Shown one piece after another: positions 18,753 through 29,359 of a stretch of 53,941 bases of DNA (positions are counted from its first letter, which is position 1; every line of letters begins with the position of its first letter). The stretch lies in assembly GCA_026418615.1 (NCBI GenBank), contig JAOAAY010000021.1:1-53941 (forward strand), given 5' to 3'. Under the pieces are notes generated by a model. That model ran no database searches and had not been told where the DNA came from. It saw only the letters and a list, made by a program, of their open reading frames with translations. The DNA is from Candidatus Sumerlaeaceae bacterium (lineage in GTDB: Bacteria; Sumerlaeota; Sumerlaeia; Sumerlaeales; Sumerlaeaceae). The position numbers were made by a program, and so were the translations under genes.

Positions 18753-20810
18753 ATGTTTGACACGAATGCCCTTCGGGTGCTCGCTGCCGCTGTCATGGCG
18801 CTGCTTCGTCCAGCCTGTACCGCGCTGCTGCTCCTCAGTATTTTGCCCGGGCCGGCATGGGCCGCCGCGTTGAGGTTGGTTAGTGCGGGATGCGTCGCCG
18901 ACGAGGAGTTTCCTCACCTGCTCCCATATATTTATGACGGCTGGGAGATGAAGTATGAGTTTGCCGCGCCTCAGCCCCGGCCATCGTTGGGCGCGACGCT
19001 CCGTCTCGTACTGGGCAATGCCAAGGATACGCCGGTCACGGTGACGAGTGTCAGGCTCAACGGCTTAGCGCTGACCGAGCACATTCTTCCGGCGTTTAGG
19101 GAAGTGGACGGGGTGCGTGCCGCCTCGTATGCGCTGAATCCCGAGACGACCACCCCGTCGGCGCTGCGCGCGCGACTGGAAGCCTTGGGCGACCCGGTCT
19201 GGTACAGTGCCTATCCGCGCGTATTGGAACCCGGCGGCTGGAGCGAGGTCTCGGTACGACTGCGCTCCGTTCCCCGCGTCAGAAGCGTGAGGTTGACTGT
19301 CGCCGGCGACGATCGCGCGGGGTCGGTGAGTGTGGACATTCCCATCACGACGGCTCCAGCGTTGCGCGTCAGTTTTGCCTCGTTCAGCGATGCGGGGGAT
19401 TGTCTGTTCGTCTATTTGCGCCGGAGCGACGGGCGCGATTTTGACTTGGCCGGGTTAGGGCTGGATGGCGCTCCCGCAGCACTGGGCAAGTCCTTGCCCA
19501 CTCGCAGTTTTCGCGGTGTGTTGCCCGTGGAAGTACCGCTTAACCCGCCGTGGCCGCATGGCTCCTTTCATCTGGTTACGGCGCGCACGCGCCAAGGCCT
19601 TCAAGCGGCCACCACGCTTCGCGCGCGCGATGCCTTTTTCTGCCTTGGCATGTGGGGCTACCGCAACAACGGAGCGACAGAAGCCGACCGCACGAGCGAT
19701 ACCCTGGCCGCCTTTGCCGCGAATCTGTTTAACACAGCGATGGGCATGCATTTTGTAGACTCGCCAGATGCGTTTCCCATCGCCACGGCGCAGGGCCTTC
19801 GGGTAAACTCTCGCGAACCGAACCCGACCACAACAGGCCACCCGGCTGTGTATGCGCGGTTCCTCCTGGACGAGCCTGATGTGCAGGACTCGTTTTTGGA
19901 CTCGCTGCCCGGGTCACGACGCGTTGGGTCGTACGCTCAGGGACTTGTGTCGCGGCGGGACCGATGGTTGCGGATGGACCCGCGTTCGCTCTCGCTGCTC
20001 AATGTGGACCTGACCTGCAAGCCGGAGAATTGGTGGACTTACGGGTCTATCGCCGACATCCTCGCCCTCGACCCTTATTATCAGGGGCGTCTGGTGGACG
20101 CTTACTGGCGTCATCCGGGCTATCTGGGCCGCAACACGACACCGTTGTTTGTTTACGCCTGCGCCGAGGTTGCGCGCTGGGCGGCGAGTCCGCGCCCCAC
20201 TCATGTCATTCTAAATTGTGTCAGCCATGTGGAGGCCAACCGGCGCTTTCGCTACGGCACGCCCGAGGAAAAGCGCATTGAGTTCTTTCACGCCCTTGCC
20301 GCCGGCGCCAAGGGCATCAGTTACTGGTGGTTTACACCTTATGGTGAGTACCGGGGCTGCGGCACAGGCGAGCCCGAGGCTGAAGCCATGCTGGCCGAAC
20401 TGCGCCGCCTGAACGCCATGGCGCGGTCCCTTGACCCGTTGCTTAGCCACGCATGGCCTGCGATCGGCCCGGGCGCCATCACCGATCCGATCACGACTTG
20501 CGCCCCCGCATGGCTGATGCCGCGAACACTTTATGCCGGAACGCATGCGGTCGTTGTGGTTTTGGTCAATCGTGACCATGCTTGCGACGCCGCTGGCACC
20601 CGGTGGCAGCCGATCGAACGCGCCCGAGTCTTTGTGCGGATCCCGCCATGGCTGACTGATCCGAGCGCCTCTCTGGTCACCCCTGAAGAAACCCGCGCCC
20701 TTAGCCCCAAACTTGTGGGCACCGATGTGACGGAATACGAGATCCAAGACTTCCCGCTCGCCGCGCTACTTGTCCTCCGGCAGAACCGTAATATCGTGCT
20801 GCAACCCTAA
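18753..20810 (+). CDS. Exported glycoside-hydrolase-like protein
   Basis: About 685 residues. A signal peptide ends near PGPAWAAA; the ATG at 18795 would give a shorter conventional leader. An N-terminal beta-rich region (to about residue 300) precedes a probable TIM-barrel segment with FLLDEPDVQDSF, LALDPYYQGRLVDAYWRH, THVILNCVSH and GAKGISYWWFTPYGEY, and a short C-terminal beta domain. This order recalls clan GH-A-like proteins with lineage-restricted families. The acidic residue in LDEPD and the aromatic YWWF strand would fit a sugar site, but the family is not recognised and catalytic residues cannot be named. Divergent from the GT-C gene, so a shared role in glycan building or trimming is plausible. 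Confidence 0.55.
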   Translation: MFDTNALRVLAAAVMALLRPACTALLLLSILPGPAWAAALRLVSAGCVADEEFPHLLPYIYDGWEMKYEFAAPQPRPSLGATLRLVLGNAKDTPVTVTSVRLNGLALTEHILPAFREVDGVRAASYALNPETTTPSALRARLEALGDPVWYSAYPRVLEPGGWSEVSVRLRSVPRVRSVRLTVAGDDRAGSVSVDIPITTAPALRVSFASFSDAGDCLFVYLRRSDGRDFDLAGLGLDGAPAALGKSLPTRSFRGVLPVEVPLNPPWPHGSFHLVTARTRQGLQAATTLRARDAFFCLGMWGYRNNGATEADRTSDTLAAFAANLFNTAMGMHFVDSPDAFPIATAQGLRVNSREPNPTTTGHPAVYARFLLDEPDVQDSFLDSLPGSRRVGSYAQGLVSRRDRWLRMDPRSLSLLNVDLTCKPENWWTYGSIADILALDPYYQGRLVDAYWRHPGYLGRNTTPLFVYACAEVARWAASPRPTHVILNCVSHVEANRRFRYGTPEEKRIEFFHALAAGAKGISYWWFTPYGEYRGCGTGEPEAEAMLAELRRLNAMARSLDPLLSHAWPAIGPGAITDPITTCAPAWLMPRTLYAGTHAVVVVLVNRDHACDAAGTRWQPIERARVFVRIPPWLTDPSASLVTPEETRALSPKLVGTDVTEYEIQDFPLAALLVLRQNRNIVLQP

Positions 20811-20957
20811 TCGGGCGAATTTTGGCCCATGCGTGGCGCAGGTGGACATTTGTTCACTAACACTGCACGCACGAGCGCCCGATAGTGCCGCTCGGTGCCT
20901 GCATCGCGGTTGTTCCAGAGTTTGCAACCACGAGAGTGCTCTGGAGGCGAATCGGTG

Positions 20958-21953
20958 CTACCTCGGGTGATTCTGATCAGCGGAAAACCACCGCGGCACC
21001 AACCAAAGGTAGGCGGCCATCCCGATGAGTTCGACGAGTGATTGAAACACGATTGCCACGACGGCCAAGGCATTGGGCGTGGGAAGTGCGAGCGCGAGGG
21101 GCAGGACGACAAATGAATTTCGGGTACCAAGGCTGAAGGCCAGCACGCGGCCCTGTCGCGAGGGCAAACGGAACAGCCGCGTGAGCATTCGCGCCATGAG
21201 GGCTGCGAGGGCTAGGTAAACCGTGTAGACAAGCCCAAGGTGTCCAAGCACCGGCAGCGAGGCCGTGACCAGTTGCACTTGAGTGGCGGCGATGAGAAAG
21301 ACGACGAGGGCCAACAGCGGGACCGGCAACCAGGCGAGGGCCTCACGCACGGCGAGGCGCGCCGGAGTTCGGTCGCTCCAACGCTCGGTGAGGTAGGCCG
21401 CCAGTAGCGGCAACAAGATCAGCCCGGCGAAAGCCGTCACCATGTCTCCGCTGGCCATGGCGACGACAGACTCTTTGCCGAGAAACAGCCAGAGATAGAG
21501 CGGGAGCAGAACAATCTGCAGCAGCAGGCTGACGGGCGAAAAGGCGATCGCATGTCGCGTGTCGCCGCCGCCGAGGTGCGAAAAGGTAATGAACCAGTCG
21601 GTGCAGGGCACTAACAGCACGAGCAGCACTCCAAGGCGGACGGCGGGGTCGGACGGAAGAAAATGGATGAGCACCCACACGGCGGCCGGGACGAGCAGAA
21701 AGTTGCCGAGGACGGCCGCCAAGGTGAAACGCCCGTCGGCTACGGCTTCGCGCAGGTGCGCCAGTGGCACCTGGGTAAAAGTTGAGTATAGCAGCAAGGC
21801 TAGCACAGGCCACAGCAGACCCTTCCCTTTAGCCATGTGCTCTGGCGTCCATGCCCCTGCGCAGAGGCCGCCGCCGATGGCTGCGAGGTAAATGAAAACC
21901 TGATACTTTTCAATAACTTGCCGTGTCACCACGAGCCGCCTTGCAAAAATCAT
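20958..21953 (-). CDS. BASS/arsenic-resistance-type transporter
   Basis: About 331 residues with nine or ten membrane helices, similar to COG0798 arsenic-resistance-like members of the bile acid:sodium symporter superfamily. The motif LVPCTDWFITFSHLGGGD matches the conserved Cys helix of that group, and LGTRNSFVVLPLALALP matches the later crossover helix. Typical Acr3 lengths are 340-360. No arsR, arsC or arsM is near, so arsenite export is not proven and an organic anion is equally possible. ATG 21953 is used; GTG 21974 in frame would add seven residues, and neither has a strong ribosome site. Confidence 0.7.
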   Translation of the reverse strand: MIFARRLVVTRQVIEKYQVFIYLAAIGGGLCAGAWTPEHMAKGKGLLWPVLALLLYSTFTQVPLAHLREAVADGRFTLAAVLGNFLLVPAAVWVLIHFLPSDPAVRLGVLLVLLVPCTDWFITFSHLGGGDTRHAIAFSPVSLLLQIVLLPLYLWLFLGKESVVAMASGDMVTAFAGLILLPLLAAYLTERWSDRTPARLAVREALAWLPVPLLALVVFLIAATQVQLVTASLPVLGHLGLVYTVYLALAALMARMLTRLFRLPSRQGRVLAFSLGTRNSFVVLPLALALPTPNALAVVAIVFQSLVELIGMAAYLWLVPRWFSADQNHPR

Positions 21954-22131
21954 GGGGTATGAGCCGATGAACACCCGGATCGCGCCTATCCATCATCGGC
22001 CGTTCCGTCCGCGATGGGTCCATGCTTGGCCGGCCAACCCTGCCTCTGGCCATGCCATCTTGGAATGAGCAGGCGCCAGTGTGGCCGGAAAGGACTTGTA
22101 ACTTTCCTGCGGTTCTCGAAGGTGCGGTGGC

Positions 22132-23688
22132 ATGGCGGCGAGGAAGGGCAAGGTTTATCTGGTGGGCGCGGGGCCGGGCGATGCCGGGCTGCTGACGCTC
22201 AAAGGCGCGCGGTGTCTGGCTGAGGCCGATGTGGTGATCTACGATCATCTGGTGAACGAATCGCTGCTCGTCCACGCGCGGGCGGAGGCTCAAATGATTT
22301 ATGCGGGCAAGCAACCCGGCCGCCCGACCATGACGCAGGAGGAAATCAACGACCTGCTTGTGGAGAAGGCGCGAGAGGGCCTGTGTGTGGTGCGGTTGAA
22401 GGGAGGCGATCCGTTTGTCTTTGGCCGGGGTGGGGAGGAGGCTATTCATTTGGCACGCGCGCGGGTGGCTTTTGAAGTGGTGCCCGGTGTGACGAGCGCC
22501 ATCGCCGTACCGGCTTATGCCGGCATTCCGGTGACGCAGCGATTGGTCAGTTCGTCGTTTCATGTCGCATCGGGGCATGAGACACCGGATCCTGACGAGT
22601 CCTCGCCGGAGTGGGATTTGCTGGCGCGGACGGAGGAAACGGTGGTGCTGCTCATGGGGGCGCTCAACCTTCCGTCGGTGGTGCGGGAATTGGTCGGGCG
22701 CGGTCGTGACCCCGATACGCCGGTGGCTCTGATCCGCTGGGGGACGCTGCCTGAGCAGGAGACTCTGGTCTCGACGCTTAGTGGCGTGGTGGCGGAGGCG
22801 CAGCGGTTGAATTTCGGCCCACCGGCCGTGGCGGTGATCGGCCCGGTGGTGGACCTGCGCCCCTTGATCCGATGGGCTGAATTACGCCCGCTATGGGGCG
22901 TGCGTGCGGCTGTGACACGCCCGGCGGATCAAAGCGCGGCGCTCACGGAATCGCTGCAGCGGGCGGGGGCGGATGTGATTGTCACGCCGACGATCCGGGT
23001 GCAGCATCGCGAGATGTCTCCCGTTATTGAGCGCGAGATCGAGGCGCTGGGAGCGTACGACTGGGTCGTATTCACGAGCGCCAACGGCGTCCGGGCGTTC
23101 ATGGAAAGGGTTTACGAGTGTGGATATGATGCCCGCCGGCTTGCTTGGTGTCAGGTGGCGGCCATAGGCGAACGAACGGCCGAGGTGTTGGCGCAGCATG
23201 GTGTCCGGCCGGAGGTTGTGGCGCGCCAAACCACGCAGGAGGGGTTGCTGAAGGCTGTCCGGGTGGCGCGTGATGAGCGCGTTCTCATTCCCCGGGCTGC
23301 CACCGCCCGTACGGTGCTGGAGGAGGGCCTCACTCGCCGCGGGGCGTTGGTTCGGGTGTTGCCGGTTTATGACACGGTCCCGGACCGTCAAGGAATTGCC
23401 TTGCTGCGCCGCAATCTGACTCAGGGGCGGGTGCATTTGGTCACTTTCACCTCGGCCTCCACCTTCGAGCATTTGGCCCGGGCCGTGAAGACGGAGGATC
23501 TGCCGCGGCTGTTCGCCGAAGTGGCTGTGGCGAGCATTGGTCCGGCCACGAGCGCGGCTATTCGCCAAGCCGGGCTGGAGGTTCACGCGGAGGCGCGGAC
23601 AGCCACTGTGGAGGGGCTTATGGAGGCCATCGAACGGTATTACAAGACGCGTCGGGTGCGGCGCGGAGATTCCGGTACGCAGGCTTAG
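22132..23688 (+). CDS. cobA-hemD: Uroporphyrinogen-III methyltransferase/uroporphyrinogen-III synthase fusion
   Basis: A 518-residue bifunctional tetrapyrrole enzyme. Residues 1-250 are a SAM-dependent CobA/SUMT domain: VYLVGAGPGDAGLLTLKG, YDHLV, VVRLKGGDPFVFGRGGEE, VVPGVTSAIAVPAYAGIPVT. From about 260 to 505 is HemD uroporphyrinogen-III synthase, with VVFTSANGVRAF and VTFTSASTFEHL as its two half-sites. It makes uroporphyrinogen III and methylates it to precorrin-2 for cobalamin or siroheme. Fusions of this order are known in anaerobes. No hemA, hemC or cobalamin genes are adjacent. ATG 22132 follows a GGTGCGGTGG stretch. A 6-base inverted repeat GGAAAG/CTTTCC at 22087-22107 sits in the upstream region. 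Confidence 0.95.
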   Translation: MAARKGKVYLVGAGPGDAGLLTLKGARCLAEADVVIYDHLVNESLLVHARAEAQMIYAGKQPGRPTMTQEEINDLLVEKAREGLCVVRLKGGDPFVFGRGGEEAIHLARARVAFEVVPGVTSAIAVPAYAGIPVTQRLVSSSFHVASGHETPDPDESSPEWDLLARTEETVVLLMGALNLPSVVRELVGRGRDPDTPVALIRWGTLPEQETLVSTLSGVVAEAQRLNFGPPAVAVIGPVVDLRPLIRWAELRPLWGVRAAVTRPADQSAALTESLQRAGADVIVTPTIRVQHREMSPVIEREIEALGAYDWVVFTSANGVRAFMERVYECGYDARRLAWCQVAAIGERTAEVLAQHGVRPEVVARQTTQEGLLKAVRVARDERVLIPRAATARTVLEEGLTRRGALVRVLPVYDTVPDRQGIALLRRNLTQGRVHLVTFTSASTFEHLARAVKTEDLPRLFAEVAVASIGPATSAAIRQAGLEVHAEARTATVEGLMEAIERYYKTRRVRRGDSGTQA

Positions 23689-24498
23689 CAGCAGCGGGCT
23701 TAGCGGTATCCGGCCCTGCCCAACACGGCGGCCGACGGGCGCCCGTAGTGACCGGGGCGGGCAAAACAACGATGATTAGGCGCATCGCAGGCACCTGCCG
23801 TTGTTTCGCGTGGAACTGCGCGCCAAGTGTTTTCGTCCGGCGGGACTGCGACAGGAATTTATCTGGCGCCACGGCGCAATCAACGCGCGACGGGCAACTG
23901 ACAGTTTGCCTTTCCGGTTGTAAGTGTGGTGCGGCCGGGTTTGTCAGACGGGGCGCGGTGGAGTTTTTTTCTTCGGGGCTGAATAGCAATGCGGGTTGTC
24001 GGTAGCGGGTGTCTGGCGTAATAGGGGGAAAGTTCGCGTTCAGCGGTTTGCAGTTGACCGGCGGTGACGCGCGTTACTCCTGTTGCGCGTTTGCAGTTCA
24101 CATACCCGGCCCCGGCCAGTCTGGCGGGTTCGGGGCGCCATCCGCGACCCTCAACGGTTGGCGTACCACTCACGAAAATCTGTTCCCCCTGTCGCGGGGT
24201 GGAAGACGAGGGCTACTTCCGGATCCCTCCGGTCACGGAGGGCGGGCGGTGCCAGCACGGGCCGACCGATTGCAGTGGATCTTGGGGTATGAACGGTTCG
24301 CGCGCATGGCGCTCGGATCAGTCATGGCCTCGGTGTCACTTCCCGGAGGCGGACAACAAAAAAGTTTTTCGTCGCGTGCTTGCGCGCGGCGGAAGTGCTG
24401 TCGGTCGTGCCGGCATCGGCCGGCCGGCGGCCCGAGAGTAGCGCAGGCGAGCAATGAGGTTCGGACAGGTTATCACACGGAGGATAATGTAACAGGCC
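23689..24498. other. 810-base gene-free leader before tuf
   Basis: No frame here has family similarity, a good ribosome site and sensible codon use; short open frames on both strands look like chance. Visible elements are a 12-base perfect palindrome ACGGGCGCCCGT (23735-23746), a direct repeat GTTTGCAGTT (24046-24055 and 24089-24098), a 7-base hairpin (24225-24242), and an A/T patch near 24355-24370 (CAACAAAAAAGTTTTT). It lies where rpsL-rpsG-fusA would stand in a classic str operon. It may hold the tuf-S10 promoter and a long untranslated leader. No tRNA, SRP RNA, RNase P or tmRNA core was recognised. Confidence 0.6.
24225..24242 (+). other. Hairpin in the tuf leader
   Basis: CCCTCCG and CGGAGGG form a perfect 7-base stem with the loop GTCA. 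No T run follows, so it is not a standard terminator. It may be a structural element of the leader RNA; part of its right arm is Shine-Dalgarno-like but no start codon follows at the proper distance. Confidence 0.5.
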
Positions 24499-25689
<1,191 letters not shown>

Positions 25690-25705
25690 CGAATGAAGAC
25701 TAGGG

Positions 25706-25736
25706 CCGCCGGTCCGGCGAGGAGCCGGGCCGGCGG
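25706..25736 (+). terminator. Strong hairpin between tuf and rpsJ (attenuator-like)
   Basis: CCGCCGGTCCGGC (25706-25718) pairs with GCCGGGCCGGCGG (25724-25736) as a 13-base stem with one G-U pair and the loop GAGGA, followed by only TTTC. It could act as a leaky terminator that makes tuf more abundant than the ribosomal genes, or as a processing or stability signal. The weak T tract argues against full termination. Confidence 0.6.
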
Positions 25737-25759
25737 TTTCAAACGATTACAGGAAAACA

Positions 25760-26071
25760 ATGGCTGGACAACGGATCAGAATCAACCTCAACGCGTTTGA
25801 CCACCGGCTGCTCGACTCGAGCGTGCAGGAGATTGTGGACACGGCCAAGCGGACGGGTGCCAAAGTGGCGGGGCCGGTGCCTCTGCCGACGCGCATCCGG
25901 CGCTACACGGTGTTGCGGTCTCCGCATGTGGACAAGAAGAGCCGCGAGCAGTTCGAAATGCGCCGTCATAAGCGCCTTGTGGATATCGTGGACCCCACGC
26001 AGAAGACATTGGATGCCCTGACGGAGTTGGATTTGCCGGCAGGTGTGCATGTCGAGATCAAGTTGACCTGA
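25760..26071 (+). CDS. rpsJ: Ribosomal protein S10
   Basis: A complete 103-residue S10 of the small-subunit head (also NusE in antitermination). Diagnostic stretches are [46 protein letters not shown] and HKRLVDI. Preceded by AGGAAAA. It is separated from tuf by a strong hairpin and opens the S10 operon proper, with rplC 64 bases downstream. Confidence 0.98.
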   Translation: MAGQRIRINLNAFDHRLLDSSVQEIVDTAKRTGAKVAGPVPLPTRIRRYTVLRSPHVDKKSREQFEMRRHKRLVDIVDPTQKTLDALTELDLPAGVHVEIKLT

Positions 26072-26135
26072 GACGGTTTGTTGGGCGCCTGCGCCTCTGC
26101 GCGAGCAGGGGGCGGAAGCCGAAGAAGGTAAGGTT

Positions 26136-26885
26136 ATGCCTCTGGGATTGCTTGGAAAAAAACTGGGAATGTCGCAGATCTTCGATCGCGAAGGCCGGCT
26201 TGTGCCCGTGACTTACATCGAGGCCGGGCCGTGCACGGTTCTGCAAAAGAAGACTGTGGATTCCGACGGCTATAACGCCGTGCAACTCGGCTTCGGACCG
26301 AAGCGCGAGAAGAATACGACACGGCCGCTGATGGGGCATTTCAAGAAGGCCGGATCGCCCCCGCTCCGGTTCGTGCGCGAGTTTCGTTTTGATGACAACA
26401 ACGGTTTCGACCAAGTGCCCGATGTTGGCCAGCCGGTGACGGTTGCGGTTTTCAAGGAAGGCGACCATGTCGATGTGGTCGGCGTTTCCAAGGGCCGCGG
26501 GTTTGCCTCGCCGATTAAGCGCTGGCATGTCAAGCGCGGCCCGGAAACGCACGGTTCGATGTACCACCGGCGGGCCGGTTCACAAGGCGCATCGAGTTAC
26601 CCCTCGCGCACTTGGAAGAACAAGCATGCCGCCGGTCACATGGGCAACGAGCGCTGCACCGCGGTCAACTTGGTTGTGGTCGGCACGGATGCTGAGCGCA
26701 ACCTGCTGATCGTCCGCGGCAGTGTGCCGGGGCATGTGAACTCGTTTGTGATGATTCGTCCGACAGTGCGGGCCAAGAAAGCCGCGCGGCAGATCATGCT
26801 CGAAGCAACGCGCGCCGAGCGTATGGCTGCGTTGGCTGCCCGGGCCGTGAACCCGCTCAAGGCGTCGAAGAAAGGCGGGAAGTAA
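26136..26885 (+). CDS. rplC: Ribosomal protein L3
   Basis: 249 residues, slightly longer than common bacterial L3 (about 210) because of a central insertion and a basic Ala-rich tail. Recognised by GLLGKKLGMSQIFD, the central loop KRWHVKRGPETHGSMYHRRAGS and GHMGNERCTAVNL. It binds 23S rRNA near the peptidyl-transferase entrance. ATG 26136 follows AAGGTAAGGT. Six bases separate it from rplD, so translation is probably coupled. Confidence 0.97.
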   Translation: MPLGLLGKKLGMSQIFDREGRLVPVTYIEAGPCTVLQKKTVDSDGYNAVQLGFGPKREKNTTRPLMGHFKKAGSPPLRFVREFRFDDNNGFDQVPDVGQPVTVAVFKEGDHVDVVGVSKGRGFASPIKRWHVKRGPETHGSMYHRRAGSQGASSYPSRTWKNKHAAGHMGNERCTAVNLVVVGTDAERNLLIVRGSVPGHVNSFVMIRPTVRAKKAARQIMLEATRAERMAALAARAVNPLKASKKGGK

Positions 26886-26891
26886 CCACCC

Positions 26892-27521
26892 ATGGCAACG
26901 CTGACAGTCAAAAACCTCAATGGAGCGGACGCCGGCACCGTCGAAGTGAGCGATGTGGTGTTTGCGGCGGAGCCGAACAAGCATGCCGTGCGGCAGACTT
27001 ACCTCGCCTATGCGGCCAATCAGCGCCAAGGCACCCACGCCACCAAGACGCGCGGTCAGGTGAGCGGCGGCGGCCGCAAGCCATTCAAGCAGAAGGGCAC
27101 CGGTCGGGCCCGGCAGGGTTCGATCCGAGCGCCGCATTATCGCGGGGGCGCCATCATTTTCGGCCCACAGCCCCGGTCGTATCATCAGAAGGTCAATCGC
27201 AAGGTCAAAAGCCTGGCGTTGTACTCGGCTCTTTCCGATTTGCGAAACCAGAATCGTATCATAGTGTTGGAATCGTTGGATCTGCCGGCCCCGAAGACAA
27301 AAGAGTTTGTCTCCCTGCTGGGGCGGCTTGGGATCGCCGATGCGCGTAAAGTTGTCGTGCTTACGGGCGATAGCAACGAGAACCTGTCGCTCGCGGCGCG
27401 CAATGTTCCCAACACGATGGTGTTGCCGCTAAACAACATCAATGTGTTCGAACTGCTGACCTGTGACTATATTGTCACGACCAGCAAGAGCGTGAAGATG
27501 CTGGAGGATCTCCTGACATGA
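26892..27521 (+). CDS. rplD: Ribosomal protein L4
   Basis: 209 residues. The extended loop lining the exit tunnel is seen as QGTHATKTRGQVSGGGRKPFKQKGTGRARQGSIRAP, followed by GPQPRSYHQKVNRKVK. In many bacteria L4 also represses its own S10 operon. The TGA stop overlaps the rplW start as ATGA (27518-27521). Confidence 0.97.
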   Translation: MATLTVKNLNGADAGTVEVSDVVFAAEPNKHAVRQTYLAYAANQRQGTHATKTRGQVSGGGRKPFKQKGTGRARQGSIRAPHYRGGAIIFGPQPRSYHQKVNRKVKSLALYSALSDLRNQNRIIVLESLDLPAPKTKEFVSLLGRLGIADARKVVVLTGDSNENLSLAARNVPNTMVLPLNNINVFELLTCDYIVTTSKSVKMLEDLLT

Positions 27522-27805
27522 AAAGCCCTTACGACATCATCGAGCGGCCGGTGATCACCGAGCGGGCCACGATCCTTGGCGAAAGCAAGGATCACCCGCA
27601 GTATGTGTTCAAGGTCGCGCCGAGGGCCAACAAGATCGAGATCCGCCGTGCCATTGAAGCCATTTACAAGGTCAAGGTGGCTTCGGTGAACACGATCAAG
27701 GTCAAAGGCAAGTTCAAGAGGCAGGGCCGTTCGATGGGGCGCCGCGCCGACTGGAAGAAGGCGTTTGTGGTCCTCGAAAAAGGCCAGCGAATTGAAGTGA
27801 TTTAG
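27518..27805 (+). CDS. rplW: Ribosomal protein L23
   Basis: 95 residues with DIIERPVITERAT, YVFKVAPRANKIEIRRAIEAIYKVKV and GRSMGRRADWKKAFV. It sits at the tunnel exit and docks trigger factor and SRP. Translationally coupled to rplD by a 4-base overlap, consistent with equal production. Confidence 0.97.
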   Translation: MKSPYDIIERPVITERATILGESKDHPQYVFKVAPRANKIEIRRAIEAIYKVKVASVNTIKVKGKFKRQGRSMGRRADWKKAFVVLEKGQRIEVI

Positions 27806-27835
27806 AGGTAAGGCCCTGCAAGGCGGAATAAGGAA

Positions 27836-28666
27836 ATGGCACTGAAATCATACAAACCAACGACGCCGGGCCGGCGCACGATGACGGTTTCCTCGTTTGA
27901 GGAGATCACGCGCACGGAGCCGGAGAAGTCGCTGTGCGTTCCGCTCAAGAAAACGGGCGGCCGCAACAATCTCGGCCGAATCACGAGCCGTTGGATCGGC
28001 GGCGGGCACAAGCGCCGTTACCGGATCATTGATTTTCGCCGGGACAAGGATGGCATTCCGGGGAAGGTGGCTTCGATTGAGTATGATCCGAACCGCTCGG
28101 CCCGCATCGCACTGATCCAGTATCCGGATGGAGAAAAGCGTTACATTCTCGCTCCGGTGGGGTTGAAGGTTGGCGCGGTGGTGGAGAGCGGTCCCGCCGC
28201 GGAGATTCAGCCGGGCAATGCCTTGCCGCTGAAGTCCATCCCTGTCGGCACGATGATCCACGCAGTGGAACTGAAGCCGAAAAAAGGCGCCCAGTTGGGT
28301 CGCAGCGCCGGTGCGGCCATCCAGTTGCTGGCCAAAGAGGGCGAGTATGTCACCCTGCGCATGCCATCGGGGGAAGTCCGCCTGGTCCATCGCGAATGCC
28401 GTGCAACCGTTGGGCAAGTGGGCAATCTGGAACACGAGAACATCTCGATCGGCAAAGCAGGCCGCAGCCGGTGGCTCGGCAAGCGTCCCGAGGTTCGCGG
28501 TGTGGCCATGAACCCGGTGGATCACCCGCTGGGCGGTGGCGAAGGCAAGACCTCCGGGGGGCGGCATCCGTGCTCGCCGTGGGGCTGGCTGACCAAAGGT
28601 TACAAGACGCGCAAACCGCGCAAAGCGAGTTCGAAACACATCATTAAGCGTCGGGGGGCGAAGTAA
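27836..28666 (+). CDS. rplB: Ribosomal protein L2
   Basis: 276 residues, normal length. Core motifs include [50 protein letters not shown] and the conserved His-containing [10 protein letters not shown] near the peptidyl-transferase centre. AAGGAA precedes ATG 27836. Only three bases separate it from rpsS. Confidence 0.98.
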   Translation: MALKSYKPTTPGRRTMTVSSFEEITRTEPEKSLCVPLKKTGGRNNLGRITSRWIGGGHKRRYRIIDFRRDKDGIPGKVASIEYDPNRSARIALIQYPDGEKRYILAPVGLKVGAVVESGPAAEIQPGNALPLKSIPVGTMIHAVELKPKKGAQLGRSAGAAIQLLAKEGEYVTLRMPSGEVRLVHRECRATVGQVGNLEHENISIGKAGRSRWLGKRPEVRGVAMNPVDHPLGGGEGKTSGGRHPCSPWGWLTKGYKTRKPRKASSKHIIKRRGAK

Positions 28667-28669
28667 GCC

Positions 28670-28954
28670 ATGCCGCGCAGTATCAGCAAAGGGTTTTTCA
28701 TCGAGCCGAGTCTCGAAGCCAAGGTCGCTGCGGCCCAGAAGGCGGGCGACAAGCGGGTCATCAAGACATGGAGTCGCGCGTCCACGGTGACGCCTGACAT
28801 GGTCGGGCTGACCATCGCGATCCACAACGGGAAGCAGTTTATCCCCGTGTTCATCAACGAGAACATGGTGGGTCACAAGTTGGGAGAGTTTGCCCCTACG
28901 CGAACCTTCCGCGCTCATGGCGGCAAAACGGCCAAGGTTGCGGGGCTTAAGTAG
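28670..28954 (+). CDS. rpsS: Ribosomal protein S19
   Basis: 94 residues, with the standard start [15 protein letters not shown], then [23 protein letters not shown] and [16 protein letters not shown]. It binds the 16S rRNA head together with S13. The final KTAKVAGLK tail is normal. It lies 20 bases before rplV. Confidence 0.97.
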   Translation: MPRSISKGFFIEPSLEAKVAAAQKAGDKRVIKTWSRASTVTPDMVGLTIAIHNGKQFIPVFINENMVGHKLGEFAPTRTFRAHGGKTAKVAGLK

Positions 28955-28974
28955 AGGGGATCGGAGCAAGCACG

Positions 28975-29343
28975 ATGTCCAAACCGAAGTTCCAAAAGAA
29001 ATATGTGGCAGTCAGCGAGGCGCGTTACCGTAACGCGCCCATGACGGCGCGCAAGGCCCGGCTGGTGCTCGATTTGATCCGCGGCAAGCGTGTCCGGGAA
29101 GCGATGGAACTGCTCACGCTGACGCATAAGCCGAGCGCGGCTCCGGCGGTGCTGCAGGTGCTCAAGAGTGCCCGCGCCAATGCCGAGCGCAAGAAGGCTG
29201 ATGACCCGGACCAGTTGGTGATCACGGATGCCTTTGCCGATGTTGCCGGGATGATGAAGCGGTTCCGGGCCGCCCCGATGGGGCGCGGTGTCCGGGTCCG
29301 CAAGCGCAGTTGCCACATCACCATTCGCCTGAACGAAGCATAG
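28975..29343 (+). CDS. rplV: Ribosomal protein L22
   Basis: 122 residues. Diagnostic segments are [41 protein letters not shown] and the tunnel-constriction beta hairpin [33 protein letters not shown] in shortened view. Immediately followed (16 bases) by rpsC. Confidence 0.97.
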   Translation: MSKPKFQKKYVAVSEARYRNAPMTARKARLVLDLIRGKRVREAMELLTLTHKPSAAPAVLQVLKSARANAERKKADDPDQLVITDAFADVAGMMKRFRAAPMGRGVRVRKRSCHITIRLNEA

Positions 29344-29359
29344 GACGGTTAGGAAACGC

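Noticed and set aside
23689..24498. Structured RNA gene (SRP RNA, RNase P, tmRNA or tRNA) in the tuf leader
   Set aside because: None of the conserved core sequences of these RNAs could be found on either strand; only short hairpins and repeats are seen.
25706..25739. Full Rho-independent terminator between tuf and rpsJ
   Set aside because: The stem is strong but only three T residues follow, and the ribosomal genes have no clear separate promoter, so partial attenuation is more likely.
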